Origin: Megalobrama amblycephala
Taxonomy: Eukaryota; Chordata; Actinopteri; Cypriniformes; Xenocyprididae
Length of the DNA: 64,000 nucleotides
Direction: 5' to 3'
NCBI RefSeq assembly: GCF_018812025.1
Contig: NC_063049.1
Span: forward strand, 34,510,447-34,574,446
Numbering within the stretch: the first letter of the stretch is position 1; each line of letters starts with the position of its first letter. A model generated the notes under the pieces. The model had not been told where the DNA came from and made no database searches. It worked only from the letters and a program-made list of their open reading frames with translations. The position numbers and the translations under genes were made by a program. This document shows, piece after piece, positions 43,858 through 55,503 of this stretch.

Positions 43858-46800
43858 TACACTAGGCTAAATGGGAAATCATACTAAATACCAAAACTGT
43901 ATATTATATACTACTACTGTATTTAATTTCTCCCATTTTGTTTCCTTTTATCTTTCTTTCAATACAAGCACAAAGGGGATTCAGATCCTGAAGACTCCAT
44001 GCAATGATGCTGTCACCGCCAGTCTCTGCTCCTTGGATTTTGCAAGCTTTTCCTTGCTCCTTATTTTTAATAAACCTTTAATAAACATAAAAGTTCCCAG
44101 TGTTGGTTTTTGTGAAAAAAGGCAGATACACCTATATATGATTAACACACAACTTGGCGCACAATCTTTAGTTCTATTTAGATTGCTCCTGCTGACTAGA
44201 ACATAACTTTCTCCTTTCCGTGTCAGTGGGGAAACCATGCATTCATACTGCTTTCTCTGAGTGACTGGATCATCCTCATGCAACACTGCAAACCATAGCG
44301 GGGAGACAACAAGAACATGTAGGAAAGGACAGACGAAATGCTTGACATGCAGTTTATTATAAATGTATAAATCCATTGCACTAAATCAGTGCAGAAGTCA
44401 ATGTGTGTATAATGTTTTATTTTAGAATTGAATATATTGTGTATGAATGTATATATAATAAGTGAATGGGGTGCATAAGAATTGTTAACATTAAGATTAA
44501 TTAAATTTCACTTAATTAAATTTTACATTTCACTTATTTGCAATGGGTTTTTTAAGACAACCTGTCACCTGTCTCCTGTCCCTGTAAAACCATAGTGAAC
44601 ATGACTTGATTGCCCTGAACTAACATACAAGTTTAAAAACATAAAAATACTTCAAAACAACTGCAACGCGATCTTTAAACAAGGTAATGTTAGCCAGAAA
44701 TATGTTAACAAGGCAGGCAACACTGGTTGAAAACACTAATCCTCAAATATTAGCAGGTTTTTATCTTTTAAAAACAACATTGCTGTAACTACAAACACAT
44801 GCTACATTCACATGTCGGTGTATTACATAAATATTGTAAACCGATGCATTTATTGACTACAAATTACCAAAAATCACGGTTCTGTCTCTCTAACCCTATC
44901 TTTTTGAATTGCCGCCGAAGCACTTCCTGGAACTATCTGAAGACTACACGAATCACGTGACGATCAAGCGTTTTGAACTTCCGTTGTCGCAACTCTGTCT
45001 CTCTATGGCTCTGGGCTACCTATTCTATTGCATGTCATGCGTGAATCGGTGGGCGGGGCTAAATAGGCAGTGATGAAGTAGGCGTTGATCTTCTGTGGAG
45101 GCGGTGCTTGTTGCCCTTTGATGTCATAGATCCCCACTTTGAAAAACCTGTCATTTGCTGGGTCTGGCGTCAATGAAAGCTTTTATTGGACTAACAAGGA
45201 AATTGTCTGTTCAGAAACTTACAGGATATTATGGTATGATGACCTCTTATATGTCAAAAGCTCAAGGAAAATTTAATTTCTCAGTTCATCACCCTTTTAA
45301 TATAGAGAATAGCTTCCTTTGAAGCAGAATTTGTGCTTTGTAAATTTGCAGATATTTTGCTCAAATAGTAACATTACACACTTAAGAAAGTTTAAAATGA
45401 AGTCTCCTTTAAAATATCTACCTTTGTGTGCCACAGAAGAAAGAAAGTAATGGTTTGGACCGACTGCAGGGTAAATGACAGTAAATGACAGAATTGGGTC
45501 AACTATCCCTTTAAGCAGGTCAGTAATTGCAGAAGTTAAGTACTTAAGGTTAGAGATTACAACAAACCCCAGACCAGATAAATTGAGGAATATAAATACA
45601 GTGCTGCGTTTAGTCAGTTATTGACAAGATCAGAAGAGTTCAGGAAGTTCACCAATGCTATGACCTCTACCACACTTACTTGATATATATTTTGCTGTTT
45701 TATTCTTTTCTTCTATTTAATATTCATTCAATTACTTTTCTGATCAGACTCACTTGTCTTTCCAAACACGTAGCGCAGGAGCAACATCTCACTCTGTTGC
45801 CGGGAGCGACACATTAAAAGCGCACCACTCACAATAGAAATTTACCCGCAGACAGCCAAAATGACTTTTATTCACCACAGTAGTTGCTGGCCGTGACTGC
45901 TCTAGAGGGGATCACATCCTCGTGGAGTTGTGCTAAGCATGAAATCAGAGTGAGACCATCTGTTGCTTAAACATCTGCAAGCACCGGAAACTACAATGAC
46001 ACTGAGTGTCATGACACAAGAAGAAAGCTCCATTACAATAAACAAATAGTCTGCATGACCACGTTCACATTACAATCTTTTCATTCAAACTGAGCTTTTC
46101 AGACTAAATTGTCAGTGTGAAAGCCCCATTTCTGAACTGGACTCATTTTGTTTGACCCTAATGTTTTTTTTTTTTTAAATATCTTTTGTGCTGAATACAA
46201 GTCATGCAGATTTGGGATGACATGAGTGAGTAAATGAGAGAAATTGAATTTAATATTTTTGTTTGATATACATAAATTATTGATTGAAATGAAAATGATA
46301 CAAAAATAAATGTAAAATATAATATAAATGATTGAAGATGTGTTATTTTCTGACTACAGAATGTCATAATAAGGAATGCTCAACTCTGTTTTTTGTGTGC
46401 CAATCACCTGAACTCTAAATGTCATCTAACTTATAACACTGTAGCCAAGGTCATGACTTTTAAATGAAACTGATGCTTTTTGTCCCCAGATTGTGTATAG
46501 TTACGGCATCTTCTCGACTCTCTGATTCAGATTTTAAGCAATCAAATGGTGGTCTTACGTTGTACTGTGAGAGAGGTTCAAAGACGGCCGTTGTCATAGT
46601 CTTGTGAACAAAGATAGCCAGCGAAAATTTTCTGGCAGTTTTGGAAATTCTCACAGTGCAGATGGTGCTGCTACTGACTAGTGATCTACTGATCTACTGA
46701 CTAGCCAATAAAAATGCAAGATGAAATGATGTATTGATCAACGTGGCAATGTGCTAAAACTTAAATACCATGGAGGCTAAAAGAATTAAAAGGAATACCA

Positions 46801-47334
46801 GTATGTGGGATTCCAATAAGAAAGAAAATCTTGTTGCCATCATGCATGAACGACATACTTTTTTCAGTACACATAGAAACCACAATTGCCAAAGCATGAT
46901 TCATCTTGCTCTATTTGTTTACCACTAGTGCATGCTTTTATTCATTATTCAGCCTATGATTTAGGTATCATTATTGTACAGTCTGCATATTGTACCCAAG
47001 TTTATTAGATCCGTGTCATACAACGTGCGAATCTTATAAAATTGCTGAAATCACACAGTGCGTAGAAAGCATTAAGCATTAACTTCTAAAGTCATGGCCA
47101 ATAATCTTTAACTGATGTTTATCTGTGTAAATGTTTTGAAGGATTTAAGGGAGAAGGAAGTTCAAAGCAGCCATCTTTTCTCATGCAGTATATATTCATG
47201 ACACGTTTTCAGGCCAGTCTGTTGAATTTTGAAAATAACACATTCACATTTTCCCTCCATTTTGCTATAGGGTGATATAAACCTATATTCAGGTGTGATA
47301 ACAGTAAAAGTGTGGATAACACGTTCAAAAGTGT

Positions 47335-47339
<5 letters not shown>

Positions 47340-47370
<31 letters not shown>
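47340..47370. repeat. (GA)n microsatellite
   Basis: AGAGAG run of about 30 bp followed by poly-A. Confidence 0.95.
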
Positions 47371-47373
<3 letters not shown>

Positions 47374-48199
47374 AAATCATATTATCATGTAAGACAGTCC
47401 AACTTTTTGACAATTTACAACAATGGCAGAGAATTTCTTGCAGGGCGGGGTGGGGCGGTTGGGGGTGGGGAACTGACTTGACTGGAACTTTGCAGTAATA
47501 CTAAAAAAAACTGTTTAGCTAACACCTGCTTGCATCAAAGTTTTTCTGCCTCCCCCACCGTCCGTTAATATTCTGTGGCTGCGCTTGTCTCTGAAGATTT
47601 GTAACTTGGTTTGAGCACATTAAAGCCACTCTCATCTGAACAGCAGGCAGACGCCAGCACTTTCATCTCCAATGCAAACCGCTCATTTTTTACAGGATAG
47701 GTTCAATGAGTTACATGGGTGACATCAGATGGTATATCTCAGAGATGGATCTAGCAGGTTAGAGAAGGCTCCGAAAGCAAGTAAATACTATAATTTCTGG
47801 GGGAGTCAGCAGGGGAAGAGAGAAATGAACATTAGAGAAGTGCTTGATTTAAGGCCCGTTCTGAGGATCAGAGGACACCAGACTCTCAGCTGTTTCTGCT
47901 CCAGTGGAAGAGAGTCTTTAGACTCTTGCAATTAGTACTTAAGGCCTTGTGGACATTCAGAAAATAATCTCCCGGAAACTACCACAGTTTTCTGTCTAGT
48001 AAAAATGTCAATGTTACTTTTAATAAACAAAAAAATGAGATAAAAGTACCAGTAATTGATTAAACAGCCAAATATGGATGCATTGATGTCTGATAAATTA
48101 ATTCAAACATATATATTTGACATCATTCATTAGTATCTTAATTTGTTGATTGCAGCAAAAAAAGCCATTCAACTTTAACAGCCCTAATGACCTCTACTG

Positions 48200-48405
48200 T
48201 ACACTGAAAAAAATTGGAAACATAGAAACAATTTTAACTCAGAAATTGCTACTAAATTTCATAAACGGTTACAAAGAATCTATTCAAACATAAAATTTTA
48301 AGGTAGAAAAACAGAAATAGTATTTTCTTATAAAATGTACTCAATAATATTTGATTTATTTGCAGTTTAGAAAATTTATTTATTTATTTATTTTTTTTAC
48401 AGTGC
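48200..48405. mobile_element. Short hAT-like MITE
   Basis: Ends ACACTGAAAAAAATT and TTTTTTTTTACAGTGC, inverted. Non-coding. Confidence 0.5.
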
Positions 48406-49639
48406 ATGATTGTATAAATGTGCAAATCATGTGATAGAGACATTTATTTTAATATCCAGCCTTTGAGTAGGTCATTGATAAACATGAGATTCCATGGTGG
48501 GAAGTCCAGCCAATAAGCCATTTCCCTGGAGAAGAGAGGGTCATTTGCTTGGCAGAAGGACAGAGGGGGTTTCATTTATAGCCTTCCAAAGAATTTGAAC
48601 CAGTTCTTCAAATGAAAACCACAAAAGAACACACTTTATCTGTGTGATCTCTGCCATGCTTTCAGTAAAATATTCCCTAAAGAAGCCCATTTGAAGAAGT
48701 TCCTAATTGAAATAAAAAAGTCCATTGAAATAAAATGTTTTGTACAATTTGCTGCCAATTTTTTTTTTTTTTTTTTTAAATCTTTTCAAATAACTTTCAA
48801 CTATGTTGTATGGAGGCTCAAGATTAAGTGCTTTTGATCTTTTTATTCTTATTTTATTCTCTTTTTGTATATTTTTTAATACTGGCTGAACCATTCATTT
48901 CAGCTGGAAAGAGTCCTGATTTGATATTGAGCCAACAACAGAAAATTAGCAAAAACCTCCCTCTCCATACAAAGTATATAAACAGAGATGGACCATTAGC
49001 TTCTACAGAAGCTAATATTAACTCTCTGTGGATACACAAACCTGGAAATGAAGAGGTAATGTGTTGTCATGGCACTGTTTACAATGTATTTGCATTGGTG
49101 AGAGGTTTGTAATTATGTGGTTTAGTTGCCATCACTGATGTTAATATTAGTTCGAAATGCCTCTGACCTTCGCCTGAGGAATCAGCTCTCCACCCCCAAA
49201 TAGTTTCATAGGTCTGAATATCTGATTTTAATTCATTGTTGCCATGGCAATAATGTAACAAGGGGACAAAGTCCACTACATTGCATATATGCATACTTTT
49301 TTAAATCTGACTATTGCTGCCAAAGTTGCATAGTTTTTTTTTTGTTAATGACAGCGTTCAAAGATGCAAAAGAATATTTTCAATTTGCATTACTTTAATG
49401 TGAGTCCCATAAGCAGATTTAAGAGCCTTTTACATGGCACACACAAACAAGCTTTGATTGCTGTCTTGAGTGCCAGCCCAAATGCAATGAAGCTTCTAGT
49501 GCCACTTCCTTCACCAGCTCAGTGCTAGCAAATGAGAAAATGCTGCAATTCTTAATAAGGTGATTAGTGCAAGCTATTGTTTTCTGTGTTGTAATAAAAT
49601 CATGAAGTTAATAAAATGGCATTTATTTCTCATCTCCAC

Positions 49640-50389
49640 ACACAACATTCAATAAACAAGATTGGTGGACAAACATTTTGACTTTTTTTTTCTACTAAAG
49701 CAACATTCCTTTGATTATTGTTGTTGTAAGCATAGGCAACCTTGGCTGTTGCCTGCCGCTCCAATGCCACTGTTAAAAGGGTTAGTTCACCCAAAAATGA
49801 AAATTCTGTAATAAATTACTCTCCCTCACGTCGTTCTAAACCCGTAAGACCTTCGTTCATCTTCGGAACACAAATTAAGATATTTATGATGGAATCCGAG
49901 AGGTATATGACTCGTCCATATAACCACCACTTTCAAGGTATTATTGAATAAAGTCGTTATTTTTGTTTTGTTTTTGTGCACAAAAAAAGTATTTTCGTCA
50001 CTTCATAAAATTAAGGTTGAACCACTGCAGTCACATTGACTGTTTTAACGGTGTCTTTAGTACCTTTCTGGACCTTGAAAGTGGTGGTTTAAATTGCTGC
50101 CTATGGACGAGTCATATACCTCTCAGATTTCATCATAAATATCTTAATTTGTGTTCCGAAGATGAACGAAGGTCTTACGGGTTTAGAACGACATGAGGGT
50201 GAGTAATTATTGACAGAATTTTCATTTTTGGGTGAACTAACCCTTTTAACAGTGGCATTGGAGCACCAGGCAACAGCCAAGGTCGCCTATGCTTACAACA
50301 ACAATAATCAAAGGAATGTTGCTTTAGTAGAAAAAAAAAAAGGTCAAAATGTTTGTCCACCAATCTTGTTTATTGAACGTTGTGAACTA
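49640..50389. repeat. Long palindrome with an Angel MITE at its centre
   Basis: The sequence from CACAACATTCAATAAACAAG at the left reads back as its complement at the right end (CTTGTTTATTGAACGTTGTG). Pairing includes ATTGGTGGACAAACATTTTG, TTGTTGTAAGCATAGGC and CAATGCCACTGTTAA. The outer arms are about 130-140 bp each and very similar. They flank the Angel element symmetrically. Just outside the right arm stands another Angel-type end, GTGAACTAACCCTTTAA. Confidence 0.9.
49777..50245. mobile_element. Angel MITE, near-perfect fold-back
   Basis: TTAA at 49773-49776 and 50246-50249. Ends AAGGGTTAGTTCACCCAAAA and its complement. The arms pair through ACGTCGTTCTAAACCCGTAA and ATATGACTCGTCCATA, up to ACCACTTTCAAGGTA, with a central unpaired segment of about 140 bp. 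Confidence 0.92.
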
Positions 50390-50400
50390 ACCCTTTAATA

Positions 50401-50779
50401 TTAACATAAATACACTACATTTTGGCAAGAATTCACTATGGGTTATGTATATATAAGCAGCTGAATATTAACATAAGAAAGTTTGTAGAATTTTAGCATT
50501 AGCATAAGAAAGAAATTTTAAAATTTCAAAATTTTAGTGCATATTGAAATTATACAATTTTTTTTAAATGTATTAAATTAATGCAAGTAGGGTGATAATT
50601 GCCTAATTATCTAAAGCTTAAAAATAAAAGCCCAGAAAAAACATTTGTTCAGAAAAAAATGAAGCGTTCCATTCACATTTGGAAAATTAAAATCTAAAGG
50701 CTTGAATATTCTGAAACATCATATCAACTATTTACAAATATAATTTGAAAATTGAATCAGTACTAAGAAACATCACTAC
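50401..50779. other. Intergenic, no feature recognised
   Basis: AT-rich sequence with AACATAAGAAAG repeated twice near 50468 and 50508. Confidence 0.5.
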
Positions 50780-50783
50780 TTAA

Positions 50784-50967
50784 AGGCCAATTCACACTCA
50801 ACCGACAGACACAGACGAACGCTGACAGTCACCTGATTACATAAATCACTTTCTAAGACATTCCAAGACCTGACAAACGGCAATTTAACATGTTCAGTCG
50901 ATGAAAACAAGAGCCGACCATCCGACAAAGTGTCTGTTTCCGTCTGTCGGTGCAGTGTGAATTGTGC
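50784..50967. mobile_element. Small TTAA-flanked MITE
   Basis: TTAA at 50780-50783 and 50968-50971. Ends AGGCCAATTCACACT and AGTGTGAATTGTGC. CCGACAGAC pairs with GTCTGTCGG. 184 bp. Confidence 0.8.
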
Positions 50968-50971
50968 TTAA

Positions 50972-52212
50972 GAATGTTTCGCTTGTGAGATATCAATCTC
51001 AATTCATGTTAAGTTGAGACAATTATGAGTATGTTGTCTGGAACACAGCATGACTGGAATGTTTAGAAAAGGGAAATTATTCACACTTCTGATCAGCTGA
51101 TTTGGTTTGCTTAATATTTTGATCAAGATTTGAGATACCAAAAAAAAAAGAGTGTTTGGCATAGTAATGGATATGACAATGTTATGTTTGGCCTTGGTAA
51201 CAATTTGCTACGCTGCTGCTTCTGTTGGCTATTGCTGCTGCTGCTGTAGAGCAAATACGAGACTTGCTGCTGCCAATACATAAACAACACACTGCTTTGA
51301 GCATGTAAGACATGCTGCTGCTGTACACTATAGCATTCATGAATTACCTGTAGAAGATTTATACAGGTGGAGCTGGGGAAGGTGGAGGGTTTCTGAAAGC
51401 GTGCTGCAAATTCTACAGCAAATGCTGACCAAGTATTTGAAGGTTGAGCAGCGAGCTCACTGGCTACTGATACAGCAGGAACCAATCAGCTGTGCCTTAT
51501 AGAGAATAATGTGATTAAGGACCTATCTAGAGTTTCATGCCAGAACTTTGTATTAGTTTCTTTGCTTAACACATTTTACCATGTTTTCAACTATTCAGTG
51601 TAATTGGAAAAAAATGTTAAAAACATTGAAACTTTGTTCTGACCTTAAAAACAAAAGTTATCCTGCATTGCTGTTATAAAAACAACAGAGGATTACTTAT
51701 ACCAGCCGAATGCACATGAATGGCACCTCAGCAGCAAACTTGACTTCATTACCCACTTTAAGGCTATGACATTAAGTCTCGTCCTAACTTATGATGTCAA
51801 TCTCTCCTGGGCAGAGTCAGGGGAGATGTTTTATTCATCTGTGTGTAGCATTCAGAAGTGCTGTAGGAGAGTTCTCTAGTAAACACAGATTTAATGGGCC
51901 AGGCTCGTTTTTCGCTGTCTGGCAGGAGCAGCAGCACTAGAGAAAACCATGTATAAGAAATGAGGAACAATGCTAGCCTGAGCTTGAGAACTATAGACGT
52001 GGAACGAGAGGCAACTACAGGAATGTGCTGAAAGAGGAGAGATACATGCCTGGGAGTGTATGTGTAGTGATCTCATCTCTGCAGACAGAGCCATGCTGCT
52101 GCTTCTGAATGCAGTTTGAACATACTGGGTAGGCCTACCAGTAGCAGATGTGACATGACAGGAGATTTTTCCCCTATATAAATAGAAAAGAGCAGGATCG
52201 CTCAGACAGTTT
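50972..52212. other. Intergenic, CTG-rich patch
   Basis: GCTGCTGC repeats at 51207-51330 explain the Gln/Ser-rich open frame on the minus strand, which has no other support. The rest is unique. Confidence 0.5.
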
Positions 52213-52216
52213 TTAA

Positions 52217-52640
52217 AGGCCCACTGAAGTGCCTTGAAATGCGCAGCATTATTCAATGTGTTGACGTAATTTCCACTGAAAAATGAAGACAGGGCGGGGC
52301 ATATTGAATAGCTCCTCCCCTTTTTAAAATAACCAATAGCGTTTTGTTTATATCACAGCTTGGTAAAGCTGCAGTTATCTCTTAATCTAACAGCTTCTCT
52401 TCCATATTGCTTTAAAATATAGCATTCTTTGAAGAATTCAAATGGGTTCGATATTGTCCAATATTCTGGTATGCACCAACTCGTGCATATGAGCCTCTCT
52501 GTGCTATTGTGTCTCTGGACTGGACCAGACTGTATGCATGCTGCGGTGGTTCATGTGACACTAACGTGAAACCAGAATTCATTTACCCTGATGGAAAGCA
52601 TATTTACACTGTCTGAATCGTTCCGTATCCCTAAAGGTTC
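52217..52640. mobile_element. TTAA-type element, truncated
   Basis: Starts AAAGGCCCACTGAAGTGCC after TTAA (52213-52216). The matching right end was not found. Confidence 0.4.
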
Positions 52641-52666
52641 AATAGGGAATAGGTACTAATATGAAT

Positions 52667-52885
52667 GGTAACACATTATTTTACATAAGTTGTGTCCTTT
52701 TTACATAAGTTGCATGTACTTACTATAGTAATAACAGTAAATTATGCATAATTACATGCAACTAACCCTAAACCAAACCAAACCAAACCAAACCCTAACC
52801 CCAATTATATACAAAGTATATGTTGTTAATTCACTTAAATGTATAATTACACTGTAACAAGAACACCTTAAAATAAAGTGTAACC
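52667..52885. mobile_element. TIR element of the GGTTACACTTTATTTTAAGG family
   Basis: Left GGTAACACATTATTTTACAT (diverged), right CACCTTAAAATAAAGTGTAA followed by CC. The interior has a tandem CCAAA run (52772-52795). Related to 20459-21103. Confidence 0.7.
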
Positions 52886-53015
52886 ATATGTACCTTTAAG
52901 GTACTAATATGTACCATTTAGGGGTAAGTAAGGTACAAGGATGTACCTTTTCACTTTTGTACCTTAGGGTACTGCCCCAGTGACAGTGGCGTACCTTTTA
53001 TTCTGAGAGTGTGCT
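52886..53015. repeat. GTACCTTT-rich short repeat
   Basis: Repeated ATGTACC/GGTAC words (TATGTACCTTTAAGGTACTA) ending near TTATTCTGAGAGTG. Likely one end of a small DNA transposon. Confidence 0.4.
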
Positions 53016-53195
53016 TACAGTATATCTTTTTTCATTGTTTTGGACAGTAAACACTCAACATCCAAAATGAAAACAAGTGGGTGCTCTTTTGTAAAACTAC
53101 CCTTTTTAAAAAAAACTGAACAGAGTGGTGATATTTCGTTCATGAATGAATCAGTGTATTTGAAAGAATCAGTGATTCAATGACTCGCTCATACT

Positions 53196-53421
53196 CAGTG
53201 CTGCCAATTTAGCAATTTTGTCATTAGATTTAACAACTTCCCCGCCCCTTTTGAGACTTTTTCAAAAGCCTAGCGACAAATCTAGCAACTTCTTGGACAA
53301 ACCTCATCTAGATTCTGTGACTTGCCCCCTGATCTATATTTATATTAATATAGATCAGTGGACTCTCGACATTTAGCGACCAGTTTTAGCTACTTTCAAC
53401 TGTAAGCAATTGGCAACACTG
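53196..53421. mobile_element. hAT MITE with perfect 8-bp duplication
   Basis: CTCATACT at 53188-53195 and 53422-53429. Ends CAGTGCTGCCAATTTAGC and GCAATTGGCAACACTG. 226 bp, non-coding. Same family as the element at 55412-57205. Confidence 0.93.
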
Positions 53422-53429
53422 CTCATACT

Positions 53430-55316
53430 TGTTTTGTTACAGAATAAATCACTGTGTTTGAACAAATCGGTTGAGTGAATGATTCATTAACTTACTCAAA
53501 GTCAGTTACTTCTTGTCACTTGCTGGTGTATCAAAGCACCCTGCAGAAGGAATCAGTTTACATGCACACCACTCAGAATTTAAGGTCTGAAGAAAATTCC
53601 CCCTTGGTTTACCACCAACATGAAAGCATGGGTTAAAGTCAATAAAAAGCATCAAACAGCATTAATGCATTAATTGGAGACCTTATTTAAGAGTCCTTTA
53701 AAAATGTAGTAAATGTCTTTTTCTAGCTAAAAACTCACTTGCCCAGTTTCTCATGCCCTACTGTCCAACCAAAATTAGTCGGGGACCACTTGAATATATT
53801 TTGGAAAATCATTTGTTATCTAGTGCAGCGTTTTTCAATCCTGGTCCTGCAAAGCACATGCAAAGACTTTGTGTACTTGAAATGCTATTTATGAATTTGC
53901 TTATGTGTACACAACTAACTTGATTTAGAAACTTTCTTATAGTAGGCGGCAGGCCTATTACATATTACCCACTCTGAGTGGAAAACAACCTGCGTTACTA
54001 CCTCCTAAATTTTCAGGTGGCTAAAGTAAATCATGTTGAGTCATGGAGCTTAGCAATCATGAGGTCTGACAAATAAACAGTGGAGGATATGCGTTCAGGT
54101 GGTGAAATTTGAATAAATGGCACAAGCAAGCAGGAAAATGTTGATTACCCTGACATATTCATATTCATAACGCACCGACCAGCTATTACTCTGAAAAAGT
54201 GATCTCAACACATTTCTCCATGGCTGCCCTCATCAGCGAGTTTTCTACGCTGTGTATCAAACGCCACCGCTGTACTCTGCCCACCCGAGCCAGCAGCAGC
54301 CGTCAGACGCGAAGCACTACCGGGGCGAGTGGGGTTTGAGCAGTGCATCACCGGGAGCAGGTGCCATACATCAGAGGAGCGTAACCTGTCAAGGCGTGAA
54401 TGGGTTTTGTCATGAATGAATAACTACTGCAAATGTAGCGGCAAGGAGGAGAGCTTTACGATACTAAGCCTTTTCATCTGCTCTGATCCAGGCTTTGGGC
54501 CAGACAGAAAATAAACAGAATCTTCTACAAACACAAAATCTCTGTCCCAAATGGAAATACAGTGCGAAGAGATTTTCCTCCCTTTTTTCCATTCTGAGAC
54601 AAGGGACAACTGACACAGAGAGCGTGTGAAAGTGTGAAGTCTATTTTAACTGACAGTACGGTTGTCTGCGTTGGGTTTTTGTGTGATGGCAGCCGTCCCC
54701 TGTGGGGAAGTACAGCTGACTACAGTTGTGATCGTAACAGAAACATCCATTGGGTGTTTAAACCCAGTGAATAGTTTAATTCCTAAGATGATACTTTAAT
54801 TCAGCCAACTATAATAGATCCATGCTGCATAAAGCAGTTTTACACTATGCAGCATGAGTCTGTGATGAAATTAATTAGCACTGTTGACATTGTACAGCAG
54901 ATTATGACCCACAGACGGATGCTTCGCCATACTTTCCACACAAACAAAACAATTGAATACAGAAAAACTAATTAAATTATACATAAATCAGCAACAGCAA
55001 CAACAATAGTAACTGATAATAAAATAAAACAATAATCAAATGAAATAAGGAATAAGGGCAGTCTTTCACAACAATAACCTATTACAGGTCGATATTTTAA
55101 ATACATGTATAAATGGACATGAAACATTGATTTGAGTTGAAATTATGATGTAAGAAAAAACAAGTTATTCAAAATCTTTGACTGCAAACTAAAGCATTCC
55201 AGAGATCCATGTAAGGGTACATTTATACGTCAACGATAAGAAGACACCTTTGTCAAAATGATCCCCATTCATATGAATCTGTGAAAACTGTGATTTGCTG
55301 AAATGCAGGTATGTGT
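53430..55316. other. Intergenic, unique; one G+C-rich block
   Basis: 54200-54420 is richer in CpG and has a 39-codon frame starting ATGGCTGCCCTCATC, without recognisable homology. 54026-54140 is duplicated at 58962-59065. Confidence 0.5.
54026..54140 (+). repeat. Copy 1 of a direct repeat of about 110 bp
   Basis: GTAAATCATGTTGAGTCATG ... AAGCAAGCAGGAAAATG, about 90 percent like 58962-59065 by eye, with a 10-base gap difference. Confidence 0.85.
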
Positions 55317-55503
55317 GCTAGCTATCCTAGATAACCGGCAGCTATGTAGCCCAAGACTGGTTGCCCACTGAAGCCAAGCAGGGTTGAGCCTGGCCAGTAC
55401 CTGGATGGGAGCAGCGTAGCCATCTGCTTTCAATTGAAAGTAGCTAAAACTAGTAACTAAATGTCACTATGACATCATAATGGCAAATTCATTGATCTAT
55501 ATA

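Larger units (their letters stand above)
42765..45013. mobile_element. Large non-autonomous hAT transposon, 2.25 kb
   Basis: Perfect 8-bp target duplication GGCTACCT at 42757-42764 and 45014-45021. Inverted ends CAGAGCCATAGAGAGA and TCTCTCTATGGCTCTG, extending over GTTGCGACAAC/GTTGTCGCAAC. No transposase is present. The interior holds another TIR element, a long TA repeat and a segment (43965-44110) that looks like a transcript end with two AATAAA-type signals. Confidence 0.93.
42357..45296. mobile_element. TTAA-flanked element split by a hAT insertion
   Basis: TTAA at 42353-42356 and 45297-45300. The left part (to 42764) and right part (from 45014) form one element of roughly 0.7 kb once the hAT insert and one copy of GGCTACCT are removed. 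The left part begins AAAGGCCAAATTATGCCC, the right part ends TTTCTCAGTTCATCACCC. Confidence 0.65.
45301..49639. other. Intergenic, mostly unique, with MITE halves
   Basis: No coding exon recognised. Half Angel-like MITEs lie at about 45415-45520 (ends GGGTCAACTATCCCTTTA) and 46165-46230. A (GA)n run is at 47340-47370, and a small element with CACTGAAAAAAATT and TTTTTTTTACAGTG ends at 48200-48405. Unique segments at 47530-47940 and 49400-49560 show nothing identifiable. Confidence 0.5.

Noticed and set aside
51123..51485. 120-codon minus-strand frame rich in Gln and Ser
   Set aside because: Explained by CTG/CAG repeats in a low-complexity patch.
52750..52800. CCAAA run as a telomere-like repeat
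   Set aside because: The unit is a short pentanucleotide inside a TIR transposon, not TTAGGG/CCCTAA.
54223..54342. Small frame MAALISEFSTLCIKRHR... in a G+C-rich patch
   Set aside because: Only about 39 codons, no similarity I recognise. Arginine/serine-rich composition follows from CpG content. Could be a conserved non-coding block instead.
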